DNA of 64,000 nt from Dendrobium chrysotoxum (taxonomy: Eukaryota; Streptophyta; Magnoliopsida; Asparagales; Orchidaceae). Shown here piece after piece: positions 1 through 10,970 of the stretch. A program made the position numbers and the translations under genes. The stretch is taken from positions 79,790,780 through 79,854,779 of the forward strand of contig CM034314.1 of the NCBI GenBank assembly GCA_019925795.1, written 5' to 3'. Position 1 is the stretch's first letter; each line of letters begins with the position of its first letter. The notes beneath the pieces are model-generated. The model saw only the letters and a list, made by a program, of their open reading frames with translations, did not search any database and had not been told where the DNA came from.

Positions 1-311
1 TTCGAGTTGACACGTAACACTGCATCATAGCCGCCCATAGAGCGGCCGTTTGGGTCCCACATAGATGCCAAAAGTGTGAGGAAATATACAGAGTGATCGT
101 CGGTTTGTTGAGCGGCATAGAGAACTCGACAGAAGAGAAGCCAACTGGTATTTCGGTTGGTCCAGTAATCATATGTGACCACAGCCGTGCGGCCGAGGTT
201 CTGTATGTCGTAGATATCTATGGCGCCTGGAATCTCCGTTCTGTCGTCTCCGTTGACTGAGATCACCAGGAGGAGGAAGAGGGAGAGAAAGAGATGGGTG
301 GAGGATGCCAT
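1..311 (-). CDS. Cystatin-like secreted protein, copy 1 (3' end off the window)
   Basis: This is the first 103 codons of a minus-strand gene cut by the left edge. The ATG at 311 opens a hydrophobic signal peptide (MASSTHLFLSLFLL...) followed by a cystatin-type block: an IQNLGRTAVV segment like the plant LARFAV helix, then WLLFCRVLYA, then YFLTLLA. Secretion is predicted from the signal peptide; a cysteine-protease inhibitor role is inferred from the fold pattern only. The canonical QxVxG loop is not present; the corresponding stretch reads AAQQTDDHS. The protein closely matches the complete copy at 9342-9782, apart from one residue fewer in the signal peptide, a few substitutions, and MWDP in place of VATT near residue 87. 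The start is supported by a TATA box 53 bp upstream. Intact as far as visible. Confidence 0.66.
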   Translation of the reverse strand, partial: MASSTHLFLSLFLLLVISVNGDDRTEIPGAIDIYDIQNLGRTAVVTYDYWTNRNTSWLLFCRVLYAAQQTDDHSVYFLTLLASMWDPNGRSMGGYDAVLRVNS

Positions 312-363
312 GGCTATTGATAGCTTGAAACCAGATGTAGAGCTCAAGTGTGTGTGTGGATCC

Positions 364-371
364 TATTTATA
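364..371 (-). promoter_or_regulatory. TATA box of cystatin-like copy 1
   Basis: TATAAATA on the minus strand, 53 bp upstream of the ATG at 311. It is conserved at the same place in the paralog, so it fixes the transcription start just upstream of the chosen ATG. Confidence 0.65.
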
Positions 372-1184
372 GATGGTGCCTGATGCTTCATGCAAGGCAG
401 TTGTGCTTTTAGATTCCCGCTGATAGATGAAATTTAGCGTCCACAGCTGACAGCTCTATTCGTAGACTGCAGCAAACATTTTGATTTTTGAAACATTGGG
501 CTGTGAAATTTCTTGAATCGACTAACAAAAACAACGACCTTTTAATAATTTTCTATTCAATAAACCTTTTTTATTTTTTAATTTGCAAGAATTTAAAACT
601 CTCGTTTTGAATAATGAGAGTTTTCCAAGGGTCTTTGTAAAGGTGATTGTAACGGTGCAGGTGGGTAAAATAATTTTTTTTGAAGCGGTAAAGAGCAGTT
701 TCACAATATAATTTTTTTTTTGCACTGAAAAAATAGTGATCATATAGAAATTATGATTGTGATTTGAAAATAAAGTAGAAAGAAAGCTTTCCCAAGCGAA
801 GTCTAAGGGTACGTTTGGCATAGTTACAACTTATTTTAAAGATGTTTGTAAAATTATTGTGAAGAAAATAACTTTTTTAAAAGTTACTATAGATAGCAAC
901 TTTTCGGTACAAATTTTTTTAGAAAGTAATAAAAAAATAGCAGACAAACAAAAATTGTTCTTGTGATTTAAAAAGCAAAGGAGTAAGAAAGCTGCCCCAA
1001 TTTTTTAGTGCTTTCTAATATCCTTTTTATGTACAAAAATTTTTTTAATTAAAAATTTTTATACTAGAAAGCTATTTTAGAAAGTTTAAAAAAAGCTATC
1101 TCAAATGAAGCTTAAGTCTGTGGCTACTATTTTGTTTCAGAAACATTCACAGTGCTACTTTCTCAGTTAGGCAAATACTATTTA

Positions 1185-1250
1185 GGCTTCATTTGGGACG
1201 ACTTTTTTATTGCTTCTTTAAGCAGTAAGAAAGCCGTCCCAATCGAAGCC
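1185..1250. mobile_element. 66-bp palindromic mini-MITE (PIF/Harbinger-like)
   Basis: Terminal inverted repeats GGCTTCATTTGGGACG and CGTCCCAATCGAAGCC, flanked by TTA on both sides (1182-1184 and 1251-1253). The TTA target and GGCTT ends fit Tourist/PIF-Harbinger MITEs. The same element is present in the paralogous block at 10620-10685, so it predates the duplication. Confidence 0.65.
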
Positions 1251-1253
1251 TTA

Positions 1254-1821
1254 GGCCTTGTTTGATTCAGTTTTTTTTAGCCTTCTTTGTTTGTAAAAGA
1301 TAGCGTTTTTTCTTTGGTAGTGTTTGTTTGTGACACTTTTGCAGAAATGTTTTTTAAGGAACTATATTTTTGTACTGTTTTCAAAATCTTTAGAGACGGA
1401 GATAGAAGATGAGGAAGGAGCTGTGAAGAGGAGGAAGGAGCTGCGAAATTTTCTTTGAATATTTTGATGCAACGGTTGAAGGATTTCGGCCGAAGAAGAT
1501 GAGTTGAAGTGGTAATGCATCATGCAGACGTGCAAGGGTATGTCAGACTTTTCACTCCGGATGAACACGGACCGCTGAAGGAAAGGAGGTGGGGAATAGC
1601 TGTCACGTTTCGATCGAAAATGGAGTTGTGCTAATCGTGGTATAGTGGAAGTGGTTCCACCAAACATGAAATAAAATTTAATTTTGCCGTTTTAAAAACA
1701 AACAAGCAGTAAAATCGCCCAACCAAACGAAATCTTACTTCTCCGTTAAAAAACTCCGTTCTCTCAAACAACAGTTTTAAAATAACCTTTTAGAAAAGGT
1801 AGAGGATAAACAAACGAAGCC
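1254..1821. mobile_element. 568-bp Tourist-like MITE
   Basis: Ends are GGCCTTGTTTG and (reverse complement) GGCTTCGTTTG, flanked by TTA at 1251-1253 and 1822-1824. The paralogous block has the empty site (...GAAGCC-TTA-GAC at 10680-10690), which proves that this segment is an insertion. No transposase is visible. It landed on the TTA that also bounds the 66-bp mini-MITE, so the two elements are back to back. Confidence 0.82.
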
Positions 1822-2023
1822 TTAGACAAAATGCTTCTGAATTTAAGATTTTGATCAGTCTCTAGGGTTGAAAAACTAATTTAGATTTCCATTTAAGCTT
1901 AGTTTGTGTAAAAAAAAAATTATGTAGAAAATGACTAAATCTTGATTGTCATAGCCATTAAGGACACCACAAATAAACGGCCAAATATTATAGAGAACAT
2001 GGAATTAGATTTTTTTCTTCTGT

Positions 2024-2039
2024 AATATATATATATATA
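2024..2039. repeat. Short (AT)n microsatellite, copy 1
   Basis: Sixteen bases of AT repeat; the orthologous position in the duplicated block (10884-10968) has 85 bases. Confidence 0.9.
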
Positions 2040-2520
2040 CACCTCAAAGTGTAATTGGTCAAATATTTCTCTTGTTTCTTTTTTAAAGCCTATGTCAAAA
2101 GTTCATTTCAAACAAAATTATCTTCAACAGAGGATAATCTGATATTGTATTTGCAGATTGTTTATTGAATTTGAAGCCATTTGAAATTATTTTGAACTAT
2201 TTTAAATTTGAACATATTCAAACCTAACTCAAACTTTATTTAATCTTGATTCGAACATAAATCAAACCAAAATCGAATTTTTAATCTAACCTTAGTTCGA
2301 ATATGGTTCAAATGTGGGTTGACAGTGATTTAAATCATCGACCTCTTGCGATACATAGAGTTTGAACCTTAAGGTTTACATTCACAGGAGGTTCGAAGTG
2401 TATGAGATTGCCATCTGAGTTATAAAACAGGATCTCATTGGGGCACATATTGAAAAATTGCCCATGTGAAGGAGAAAAGCGGTTCATGATAAGACTTGTT
2501 GGGTGCGAGCATCGACAAAC

Positions 2521-5500
2521 TAAAAATATAAAATAGATATTTATCTATCTATAAAACTATTTGCTTAACATATATTTTTTTCATACTTATATTCTTATTA
2601 ATGTACATAATTTTTTATGTGCAGGAAATAAAAGAAAATGGTTGAAATCGAATTAAATAAGTTAAAAAAATAACCAACGTTTGTATGTCAGAAGGTTATA
2701 TATATTTATATAATAAATACTTAGACACATATTTCATTAAATACTCCTTTTATTCCACGCTTGGTATCTCCTAAATAGATGAAGTAATAATTTAAATTAT
2801 CTAATACTTCTTAGTATTCTTTCATATTAATTAAATATTTATTTGTATTCTGCTATTCGTATTTCCTACTCTTCATAAACCGAATCACAACCTTAAAAAT
2901 AAAAATGACAAAATCTTGTCCATGCATTTCATCGCAACCCTTGGGATTCCTACATGCACCCTTCATATTCTCGCATATTGATATATCTTCCCCCATCTAT
3001 ACTATTATAATACTATCATAAAAGTCGCTTGAGTTTCTTCCCAAATAAAATCTTAAATTTTTATTTTAATTATTCAAATAGAATCCTCACATTTAATTTT
3101 ATTATTGTAGGCTCCGAAAATTCGGCCCTAGCCTCCCCCGCTACTTTTTCGGGGGAGTTTTGACGGATTAAGTTCCAGGATAAATTTTGGAAGGCAGATG
3201 AGTTTATAGATAAGACACTACCCAGAGATTTCACCCTTATTTTGCGAGGACTTTATGATCTGAGTTCTGGTTTCCTATAGGCATAAGCCCCTATAGTTAA
3301 CTACCCCTCTTAATAACGAGAGAGAACTTTTGATTAAGGCTAGTCGTCGATCAGATACGGAGAGATACGTGTTATCTGGCATATAGTAGCAGCATGGGTT
3401 TAAGGGATGTGAGATTGAATATTTAAAATAGGAATATCACCATCTTATACTTAAAACGGATGGTGGGGGAATGGATGATGGACCCGATCAAGATCCTATG
3501 GTTCCGTCATCCTGGGCCATCATGGTCCATGGTCTACTTAGTTAGAGGAGATAGCCGGCCCAACCTGACAGAAGGAGCCTTGTCGGTAACCATGGGTTGC
3601 GTCTTCCAAGGGTACCTTGTACACCTGGGTGGATGTTTGTTATAGGGGAAAAATTTGAATTCACCTTAGCTGACAAAGGGCTTTGTTCCCTATCGATTAT
3701 ATCATATTGATTCATATATCAAAGATTTCAAGCCATTGGGGAGCATATGGGCTCTGGTCATAACCATAATTTAGTGGTGTCATTTGGAGGCAAACCGCTC
3801 GGTTCAGAGGGTCCCGATCATTGCCGTTTATCATGTGGTGCCATTTGGAGGCAAAACCGTCGGTTAGAGGACATCTGCCACGCCTCCGCTGGCAAGAGAC
3901 TGTTTGAGAATGAATCCTAGTGATATTCTCGACCAGACATTAGCTCTTTGTGAGCTAAAGTACTTTTCAATTTGTCCACATCGGCAAACTATTGTTGAGG
4001 CTGCATGGATTTTTCTTTAAGTGATTTGATGGATTAATTCAATTTTAAATATTATAGACTTGGATGATTTTTAGAATTTTTAGATTTTGGGTATTTGGGT
4101 GGCGTGTAAAAAGTGTAGAGTTAACCCCTCTGATTGAGATCAACGTTCAACACGGCCATCATCAGGGTGTATGGGGTCATTGCATTTTGTTTGTTGGACA
4201 TTGTCGACTCTGCCAATTTGCCGACAGAGGATCAGGTTCAAGCCTATTGTATGCTTTGGTTAATGAATTTTTGTTGTTGAAGGCCTAATATGAATATATT
4301 AAAACAAATATTCCGGTTGATGCCGCGATCGTATATTTGTTTGACGGTTCAAACCGTGTCGACTATTATCTACCCGTATAAAAGGATCAGGTTCAATCTT
4401 GACTTCATTTACTGACCCACTCAGCACCTCTAGACGTCACATGTGTTCTCATAATACGCTCGCCGGGGCCCATGTGAGTGTATTATACATCCCCTTATGT
4501 GTACCTATGTACATACATATTACAGTGCATATGCGTGAGCATTTTTGGATATTTAATGGATCTTGTTTGGTGACCAGTAGGAGTTTACATCTGCTGTATG
4601 TCTTTAATTTCTATTTGCAGATGATACATAGTACATAGAGCGGGTCTCCTAGAACAGCCCGTAGGAGCTTGTATCTATTATAGGCCTCCTGCACTTGCCC
4701 TTAGACAATATGCTGAATGTATGAGTGTATGCCTGTGTTTACAGAGGAGCCATCACTTCTACAACATTTCTATTAATGTTGCTTGTGAGTGAACTGCCAG
4801 TTCTATCTGTATTGATTACAAGCATGCCATAGCATTTAGTGTGCACTGCTTGTATATATATTTGTAGGAAATATACTACATTCATTGTCTACTGCTGGTT
4901 GTCGCCAATAGGTGTATTATTGTGTACGCCACAGTTCTTCCATTGTCATCATCTGCAGGAGTTTGGTGTGTTTGCATGTACTGCAGATAGGCAACACACC
5001 AATTTCTTCATACACATTTGTCAATGATCTCTTATATCCACTTACATGCTTCCTCGTTATTGCTTATGGATGAGAACATCATGCATACTGCAAGATTTCA
5101 GTCATCAACTCCTAATCTTGTAGGTCACCCGTTGTGTATATGATGAACTATTTTACTTTTATTTGTGAATGAAGCGCTGTGTTTGTTATGAATCTTCTAG
5201 CACCATAAGTATTTCTATTCATTACAGCTCTTTTAATGTTACTTGCAAGTGTATTGCATTTCTTGTATATGGCCGCCAGTGAGTTGTCATGTTCATTGAA
5301 AGTGAATGAATCCATCAAGTCATTTCCATTGAAAGTTTGTATTGTTGCTAGCTATCATCCATAGGTGGACCATTGTATAAATAAGGAATCTTCTACAGTG
5401 ACTCATAGGGACTTCCACATGTACTCATAAGCTTGTTACATGAAGTATTATTATTTGTCGTTGAGTTAACATGCATGTTTGGAGTTAAATAGTATTAATT

Positions 5501-6399
5501 ATGCATAGACCTTGTTCACTCTGAACTCATTGAATACATCAAGCTGTCATGTTCATTACATGTCAAATTTCATTGCTTGTAGAGGGCAAATAATTATAGA
5601 CCTTATGCTATTTCTTATGAGCTTACCATCATATCTCTCATTATGATCTTTACTTACAAGCAGATTGTCCCTCGGGTCCTTTATCCACTAGGGATTCTTG
5701 CATGTTCACTTGCATATTGATCATTGAATTGTCATTTGATTCATGACAAAGTGAGTGGCATTTGTAGTTCTTTGTATGTCATAAGCTTTATGTTCCTCGA
5801 TGGATGTTCATTTGAATGTTTTAGATCATTGATTGGCATCTTGTGTTTTTAACTTTATTGTGCATTTGAAGAGTCTGTAGTATCATTCAATATTTACAAT
5901 TTGGAGTGATTATTCATTTATTAGTTTGGAGTCTAGTTCCATGTGGTCAACTTGTATGTTTAGTTCAAGTTCATATCCAATTCGTCATCATCTTTAATTT
6001 AGGTTTAAATTCACTCAAGTCTAGCTCTTCAGTATTCTTTATTCAAATCTTCTTGCCATTATGAGTTCAATTCCCTGTTGTTTTAATCAATTCAAGTCCT
6101 CATTATGGTATTCAAGTTAAGTCCTTGTTCTTGTCAAATCTAGTTCATGCTCGAGTTCCTTGTTGTCCAAAATTGATTCAAGTCCTTATGATTGTCCAAC
6201 TTCATTTCTTCTTGGTCAAATTTGATTTAAGTCTTTTTCTTATTCAATTATATTAATGTTAAGTCCCTTGTATTTTTTTTTAAAGTCCAAATTATGTCCT
6301 CATTTGTTTGATGCCAAGTCCCTCTGCTTTGCTGAAAAATCTGGCAACCTCCCAGCATCTCCTCCATTTAGGGGAAAACCAAGGAGACATAGCCTTCCC
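2521..6399. other. Repeat-like intergenic DNA, no gene recognised
   Basis: No convincing coding region. From about 3100 the base composition shifts from very AT-rich to mixed. Near 3773-3870 a segment containing CATTTGGAGGCAAA is repeated twice, about 60 bp apart. Short open frames of 60-80 codons resemble no family I know. The block separates the two paralogous cystatin-like loci and has no counterpart at the paralog. It looks like old retrotransposon or LTR-type DNA, but I could not define ends. Confidence 0.4.
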
Positions 6400-6670
6400 C
6401 TCCACGCCACGTGGGCGCTTCAGGTAAGTGTCGGATGACATCTCGACCGCAATTCTTAAATCCCCGCTATGCTACATGAGCGCTTAAGGATTTTTGAGCA
6501 CCTGTTTTGAAAAGAACACACTTTGATTTCCCCCCGCTACGCTACATGAGCGCTTAAGAGTACTTATTTTTCGTTCCCCTCACGTTACGTGAGCGCTCCG
6601 GGGATTACCCGCCTCGTCACAAACGTCGCATCAGTTTCCCTCCCCCCATGCTACCTGAGTGCGTAGGGAG
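6400..6670. repeat. Five degenerate copies of a GC-rich palindromic motif
   Basis: A motif of the form C-ACG-TACGTGAGCGCT-TAAGG recurs around 6400-6424, 6461-6489, 6531-6560, 6575-6602 and 6638-6670, about 45-70 bp apart and always in the same orientation. Each contains an imperfect inverted repeat preceded by a C-run. Origin and role are unknown. Confidence 0.6.
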
Positions 6671-8303
6671 GTTTGTCAGTTCGCCGCAAGCGTCGAGGAT
6701 GGAGTTTAAGTTTAAAAATTATACATGCGCAGAGGAGGGATTAGTAGTGGCGATTGCACAAAAAGAAAACTTTCTTCCTCTTTTTTTTTGGAAACTATTT
6801 TTCTTTCTTTTTTGTTCTTTTTTGAAACTCTCTTTTCTCTTTTTTTTTTGAACTTTTCTTTCTCTCTTTTTTTTTGTTTCTTCATACACACAAACAAATA
6901 CATATATATTTAAATAAATAAATATATAACTAACAACCACGACGATCAACAATTAATGATATTAAATAACAGTGAGAGCAAAAAAAAAAAGAAAATTGAC
7001 GATGCCGGATACACACAAAATTATTATTATTATGATTATAATTACAACTATAATTATAATCATAATAATAATAATTATAACTAATAACAGTAATATAAGT
7101 AATTATTATTATTATCATAGTTATGATTAATAATAAATTTGATATCAACTTATGATAATAATTAGTTAACACTAATCAACAAGAATATTAAAACAAAATG
7201 TCAGTAGTTTTACCTACTGTTCAGATCGAGTTAGGATCGGGTAGAGGTTAAGGTTCGACTGGTTTGGCTTGGCTGCTGGTAGATAGGGTCAATCGGGTCT
7301 AGGGCTGCTTGGTTTCGGAACAGGTAGAAGAGGCGGCTGGATGAGTTCAGCTGTAGGATTGAGATCGGGGCTACAGGGAGAGGAAGAGGTCGATTGGCGT
7401 CGGGGCTAGAGCGGGTCTTCGGCTCGGCAAGGTAAGAGGAGGATAGATCGGAACTTGCAGGAGATCTCAACTTCAGGGGATTTCGGCGTCGGGTCTGTTG
7501 AAGAGGTCGACTGGATTAGACGGGTGATGGCAATCGAATGCTGAAGTTCGGCGGGAGGAAGGTCGGTTGAAGGAGATGGATCGTATAGCCACGGGCAGAT
7601 CGACGGAGGAAGCTTCTTGCGTGAAGTTGGGATTGCGGCTGGATGGGGAAGAGTAGGTCGAAGGAGATATTTGGTTTCGGTTTGAAGAAACAGGGCTGGA
7701 GAAGGTGGAGATTCAGAAGAGAGATTAGAGTCGGAAAGCTGCTGGAGTCGCGGCTATGAAAGAGGTCTGCTAACGGGGAGAAGAATGGGTATCGGGAGGC
7801 TTGCGAGCTATAGGAGTTTGTTTTAGCGTGAAGGAGGCGAATGTGGAGGTCCTGGAGGAAGAACCGGAAGCAATGCTCTCGCTCACATTTTAACCGCGAG
7901 AGTGGCGACACAAACGAGACGATCTCGCAGAATATCCGGACTGCTTCGGCGTCGTTTGCAGAGAATGATCCTGTAGCAATCTGCGGGATTTGTGCTAGGT
8001 TCGTGCAGGTATGGAGGCTTGAGCAGGTATTTCTTTTCCTCTTTTTTTTGTTTTTGTTTTCTATTACAGTGGTCAACAATTATTTATTATAATTAATTGG
8101 TAATTTTAAACATAATTTAAGTTTTAATTCATATTTATTAAATCTTATAACTTCATTTTTTTGTCGTAATTATTTATTTAATCGGCTTATGAATCTCTTT
8201 AATCTTCAATAGAACTTATTACCACCACTTAACAAACATTAATATTAAGGACATGTTGACTGCTGCTTAATGTAATAAATATTACTTGAGATATATTTGA
8301 GAA
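6671..8303. other. Pyrimidine-rich tract, ATT-rich tract and unassigned GC-richer block
   Basis: 6770-6890 is a long T/C-rich tract, 7020-7140 is an AT-only simple-sequence region (ATT and ATA units), and 7200-8050 is a GC-richer, purine-rich block. The longest open frame in that block (187 codons, minus strand, 7516-8079) has strongly biased low-complexity composition and no recognisable domain, so I do not call it a gene. Confidence 0.45.
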
Positions 8304-8480
8304 AGGGGTGTCAAAATAGGTTAATGGGTCGGATTAGAATTTGATTCAAAATTTACTCAGACCTGAAGCCAATCAATGCAAATTTGCCCCTTTTAATAAA
8401 TGGGTCAAAAAGATCAATTCGAAACCGACCCGTTAATAACATGAATGATCCGAATCCAACCCATCAACTCATTTTATTAT
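8304..8480. mobile_element. Decayed hAT-type MITE end
   Basis: Begins with AGGGGTGTCAAAAT, the same terminal sequence as the intact element at 57998-58597, and has the same GGGTC/GACCC-rich subterminal composition. The right terminus is eroded (CCCATCAACTCATTTTAT instead of ...CCATTTTGACACCCCT). Confidence 0.45.
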
Positions 8481-9151
8481 AATATTTGTGCAATATTATT
8501 GTGTTCATATCGTTTATTTGTTTTTTATTTTTTAATTAAAAAACATCTAAAAAATTTTAATTCATGGTGTTATCATCAAAGAATCAAATTTAAATTGAAA
8601 AAAATTAGCTCATAATAATAATATCATAATTAAATTTTTTTTTTATCTACATGAGCAACAAAGTTATTAAATTTATTTTAAAATTAGTGCAGTAAAAAAT
8701 TTAATTATTTTTTATATATTAGAATTATTTTAGAATAAACTATTTTAATTCAAAATTGGGTTAAGGTACGTAATAGGAGAATTTTATTTTCTTATTGTTT
8801 CATTTAGACTGCAATCGTTGTTGCAGTTTGATTCAGCTTCAAAGGTACATTCCCTTTGAATATTCATCAACTTCTTTTGAGCAATTTTCTGTTACATTCT
8901 CTCTAATCTCTTACTATATATAAAAATCATTTAAAAAAATTTAATTTTGATGATATATTTCATCAATAAATTCATTCATTATATATAAATTATTAAATAC
9001 AAACATCATTATATCAAAATATTTTTTATAAGATTTTTATAAAAATAAATTTAAATTATTTTAAAATTAGTGTTTTTATTGCATGCATAAATACTTCTAG
9101 AGTCAATAAAGACAAACTCACACATAGAACACATAAGCAATATTTGAACCT

Positions 9152-9296
9152 CGAGAGATTATTACGTGCGAAGTTCAGACCGTCCGGATTTGTGAGAGTA
9201 CACAGTAAAGAACTGTGTATTACTATGTATTTGCTGTGTACCCTCACAAAATCCGAATGCATCTTGCGTTCGGACTCCGAACATAATAATCTCTCG
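9152..9296. repeat. 145-bp foldback downstream of the cystatin-like gene
   Basis: Two arms of about 65 bases form an imperfect inverted repeat: CGAGAGATTATTA... on the left and ...TAATAATCTCTCG on the right, with GTACACAG/CTGTGTAC closer to the loop. It sits 46 bp beyond the stop codon of the gene at 9342-9782 and could be transcribed in its 3' UTR. Most likely a MITE; a hairpin RNA precursor is possible but unsupported. Confidence 0.6.
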
Positions 9297-9341
9297 AACC
9301 CAAAATCTCTTGGTTGATAGCCAAAGCTCACAACCATAAGA

Positions 9342-9782
9342 TCATGGTGAGTTGTCTAATACAAAACATTCAACTGGGTGCATCAGAGGAGTCTGTTGTC
9401 CATCTCCCATGAACCCTCCTTGGTCAGGATAAGGAACAAAAGAAGTCAAATCTGGTGGCTCGCGTGAATTAGAGTTGACACGTAACACTGCATCATAGCC
9501 GCCCATAGAACGGCCATTTGTGGTCGCCACAGATGCCAAAAGCGTGAGGAAATATACAGAGTGATCGTCAGTCTGTTGAGCGGCGTAGAGAACTCGACAG
9601 AAGCGAAGCCAACCGGTATTTCGGTTGGTCCAGTAATCATATGTGACCACAGCAGTGCGGCCGAGGTTCTGTATATCGTAGTTATCTATGGCGCCTGGGA
9701 TCTCCGTTCTGTCATCTCCGGTGACTGAGATGATCAGGGGGAGGAGGAAGAGGGAGAGGAAGAGATGGGTGGAGGATGCCAT
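9342..9782 (-). CDS. Cystatin-like secreted protein, copy 2 (complete, 146 aa)
   Basis: Intronless minus-strand gene. Residues 1 to about 23 form a signal peptide (MASSTHLFLSLFLLPLII...), so the product is predicted to be secreted. The mature part has cystatin-family landmarks in order: IQNLGRTAVV (like the LARFAV helix), LRFCRVLYA (like the LxFxRVLxA strand of plant cystatins), YFLTLLA, then YDAVLRV. The Gly-containing QxVxG inhibitory loop is replaced by AAQQTDDHS, and no PW second hairpin is seen, so protease inhibition is uncertain. A tail follows with one Cys. An in-frame Met 27 codons upstream lies before the TATA box, so I start at 9782. A possible AATAAA poly(A) signal lies near 9075. 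Paralog of 1-311. Confidence 0.7.
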   Translation of the reverse strand: MASSTHLFLSLFLLPLIISVTGDDRTEIPGAIDNYDIQNLGRTAVVTYDYWTNRNTGWLRFCRVLYAAQQTDDHSVYFLTLLASVATTNGRSMGGYDAVLRVNSNSREPPDLTSFVPYPDQGGFMGDGQQTPLMHPVECFVLDNSP

Positions 9783-9832
9783 GGCTATTGATTGCTTGAA
9801 ACCAGATGTAGAGCTCAAGTGTGTGTGGATCC

Positions 9833-9840
9833 TATTTATA
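9833..9840 (-). promoter_or_regulatory. TATA box of cystatin-like copy 2
   Basis: TATAAATA on the minus strand, about 50 bp upstream of the ATG at 9782, identical in context to copy 1. It argues against translation from the more upstream in-frame Met at 9863. Confidence 0.68.
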
Positions 9841-10619
9841 GATGGCGCCTGATGCTTCATCATGCAAGGCAGTTGTGCTTTTAGATTCCCGCTGATAGAT
9901 GAAATTTAGCGTCTGCTTGGTTGCAACCATTGTGCACAGCTGACAGCTCTATTCGTAGAATACAGCAAACTTTTTGATTTTTGAAACATTGGGCTGTGAA
10001 ATTTCTTGAATTGACTAACAAAAACAGCGACCTTTTAATAATTTTCTATTCAGTATACCTTTTTTAATTTGTAAGAATTTAAAACTCTCTTTTTGAGAAA
10101 TGACTACGATTTTTTTTTTTGCTAAAGGTGACTATAATGGTGCATAGGTAAAATAATTTTTTTGAAGCTGTAAAAAGTAGTTTTATAATATAATTTTTTT
10201 TTAAAAGCAGTGAAAATAATGATCAAATAAAAATTATGATTGTGATCTGAAAAAATAAAATAAAAAGAAAGCTATTCCAAGCGAAGCCTAAGGGTACATT
10301 TGGTGCAGTTACAACTTATTATAAAGATGGTTGTAAAATTGTTATGGAGAAAATAACTTTTTTAAAAACTGTCGTAGAAAATAACTTTCTAGTACAAAAA
10401 GTTTTAACAACAGCAATAAAAAAATAATGGCCAAACAAAAATTGTTCTTGTGATTTGAAAAGCAAAGCAATAAGAAAGCTGCCCCAACTTTTTAGTGCTT
10501 TCTAAAACCTTTTTTTGTATAAAATTTTTTTGAGTTGTCTCAAACGAAGCCTAAGTCTGCAGCTACTACTTGTTTCAGAAACATTTACAATACTACTTTC
10601 TTAGGGCGAAGATTACTTA

Positions 10620-10685
10620 GGCTTTGTTCGGGACGGCATTCTTATTGCTTCTTTAAGCAGTAAGAAAGCCGTCCAAAACGAAGCC
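10620..10685. mobile_element. 66-bp palindromic mini-MITE, paralogous copy
   Basis: Counterpart of 1185-1250, with TTA at 10617-10619 and 10686-10688. Its right TTA flank is the empty target of the 568-bp MITE found in copy 1. Confidence 0.62.
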
Positions 10686-10881
10686 TTAGACAAAATGCTT
10701 TTGAATTTAAGATTTTGATTAGTCTCTAGGGTTGAAAAACTAATTTAGATTTCCATTTAATAGTTTGTGTAAAAAAAAAATATGTAGTGAATGACTAAAT
10801 CTTGATTGTCTTATCCATTTAGGACACCACAAATAAACGGCCAAATATTATTGAGAACATGGCATTAGATTTTTTCTTCTG

Positions 10882-10883
<2 letters not shown>

Positions 10884-10968
<85 letters not shown>
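10884..10968. repeat. Expanded (AT)n microsatellite
   Basis: 85 uninterrupted bases of AT repeat, against 16 at the paralogous site (2024-2039). Confidence 0.95.

Positions 10969-10970
<2 letters not shown>

Larger units (their letters stand above)
312..2520. repeat. Duplicated upstream block, copy 1
   Basis: About 2.2 kb upstream of the first cystatin-like gene aligns almost end to end with 9783-11543 upstream of the second. Homology stops at 2520/11543, right after the shared GCATCGACAAACTA. The block is AT-rich and contains short PIF-like MITE sequences. Copy 1 additionally carries a 568-bp MITE that copy 2 lacks; copy 2 has an extra stretch near 11310-11400. Confidence 0.8.

Noticed and set aside
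7516..8079. 187-codon open frame on the minus strand
   Set aside because: Low-complexity Ser/Leu/Phe-rich composition, no domain, no convincing promoter, and located in repeat-like DNA; a chance frame in a purine-rich block.
9152..9296. Calling the foldback a microRNA gene
   Set aside because: Arms are too imperfect to judge and there is no small-RNA evidence; a MITE is the simpler reading.
9342..9863. Longer start (Met at 9863) for the cystatin-like gene
   Set aside because: That Met lies upstream of the TATA box, and the following residues do not look like a signal peptide; the Met at 9782 does.
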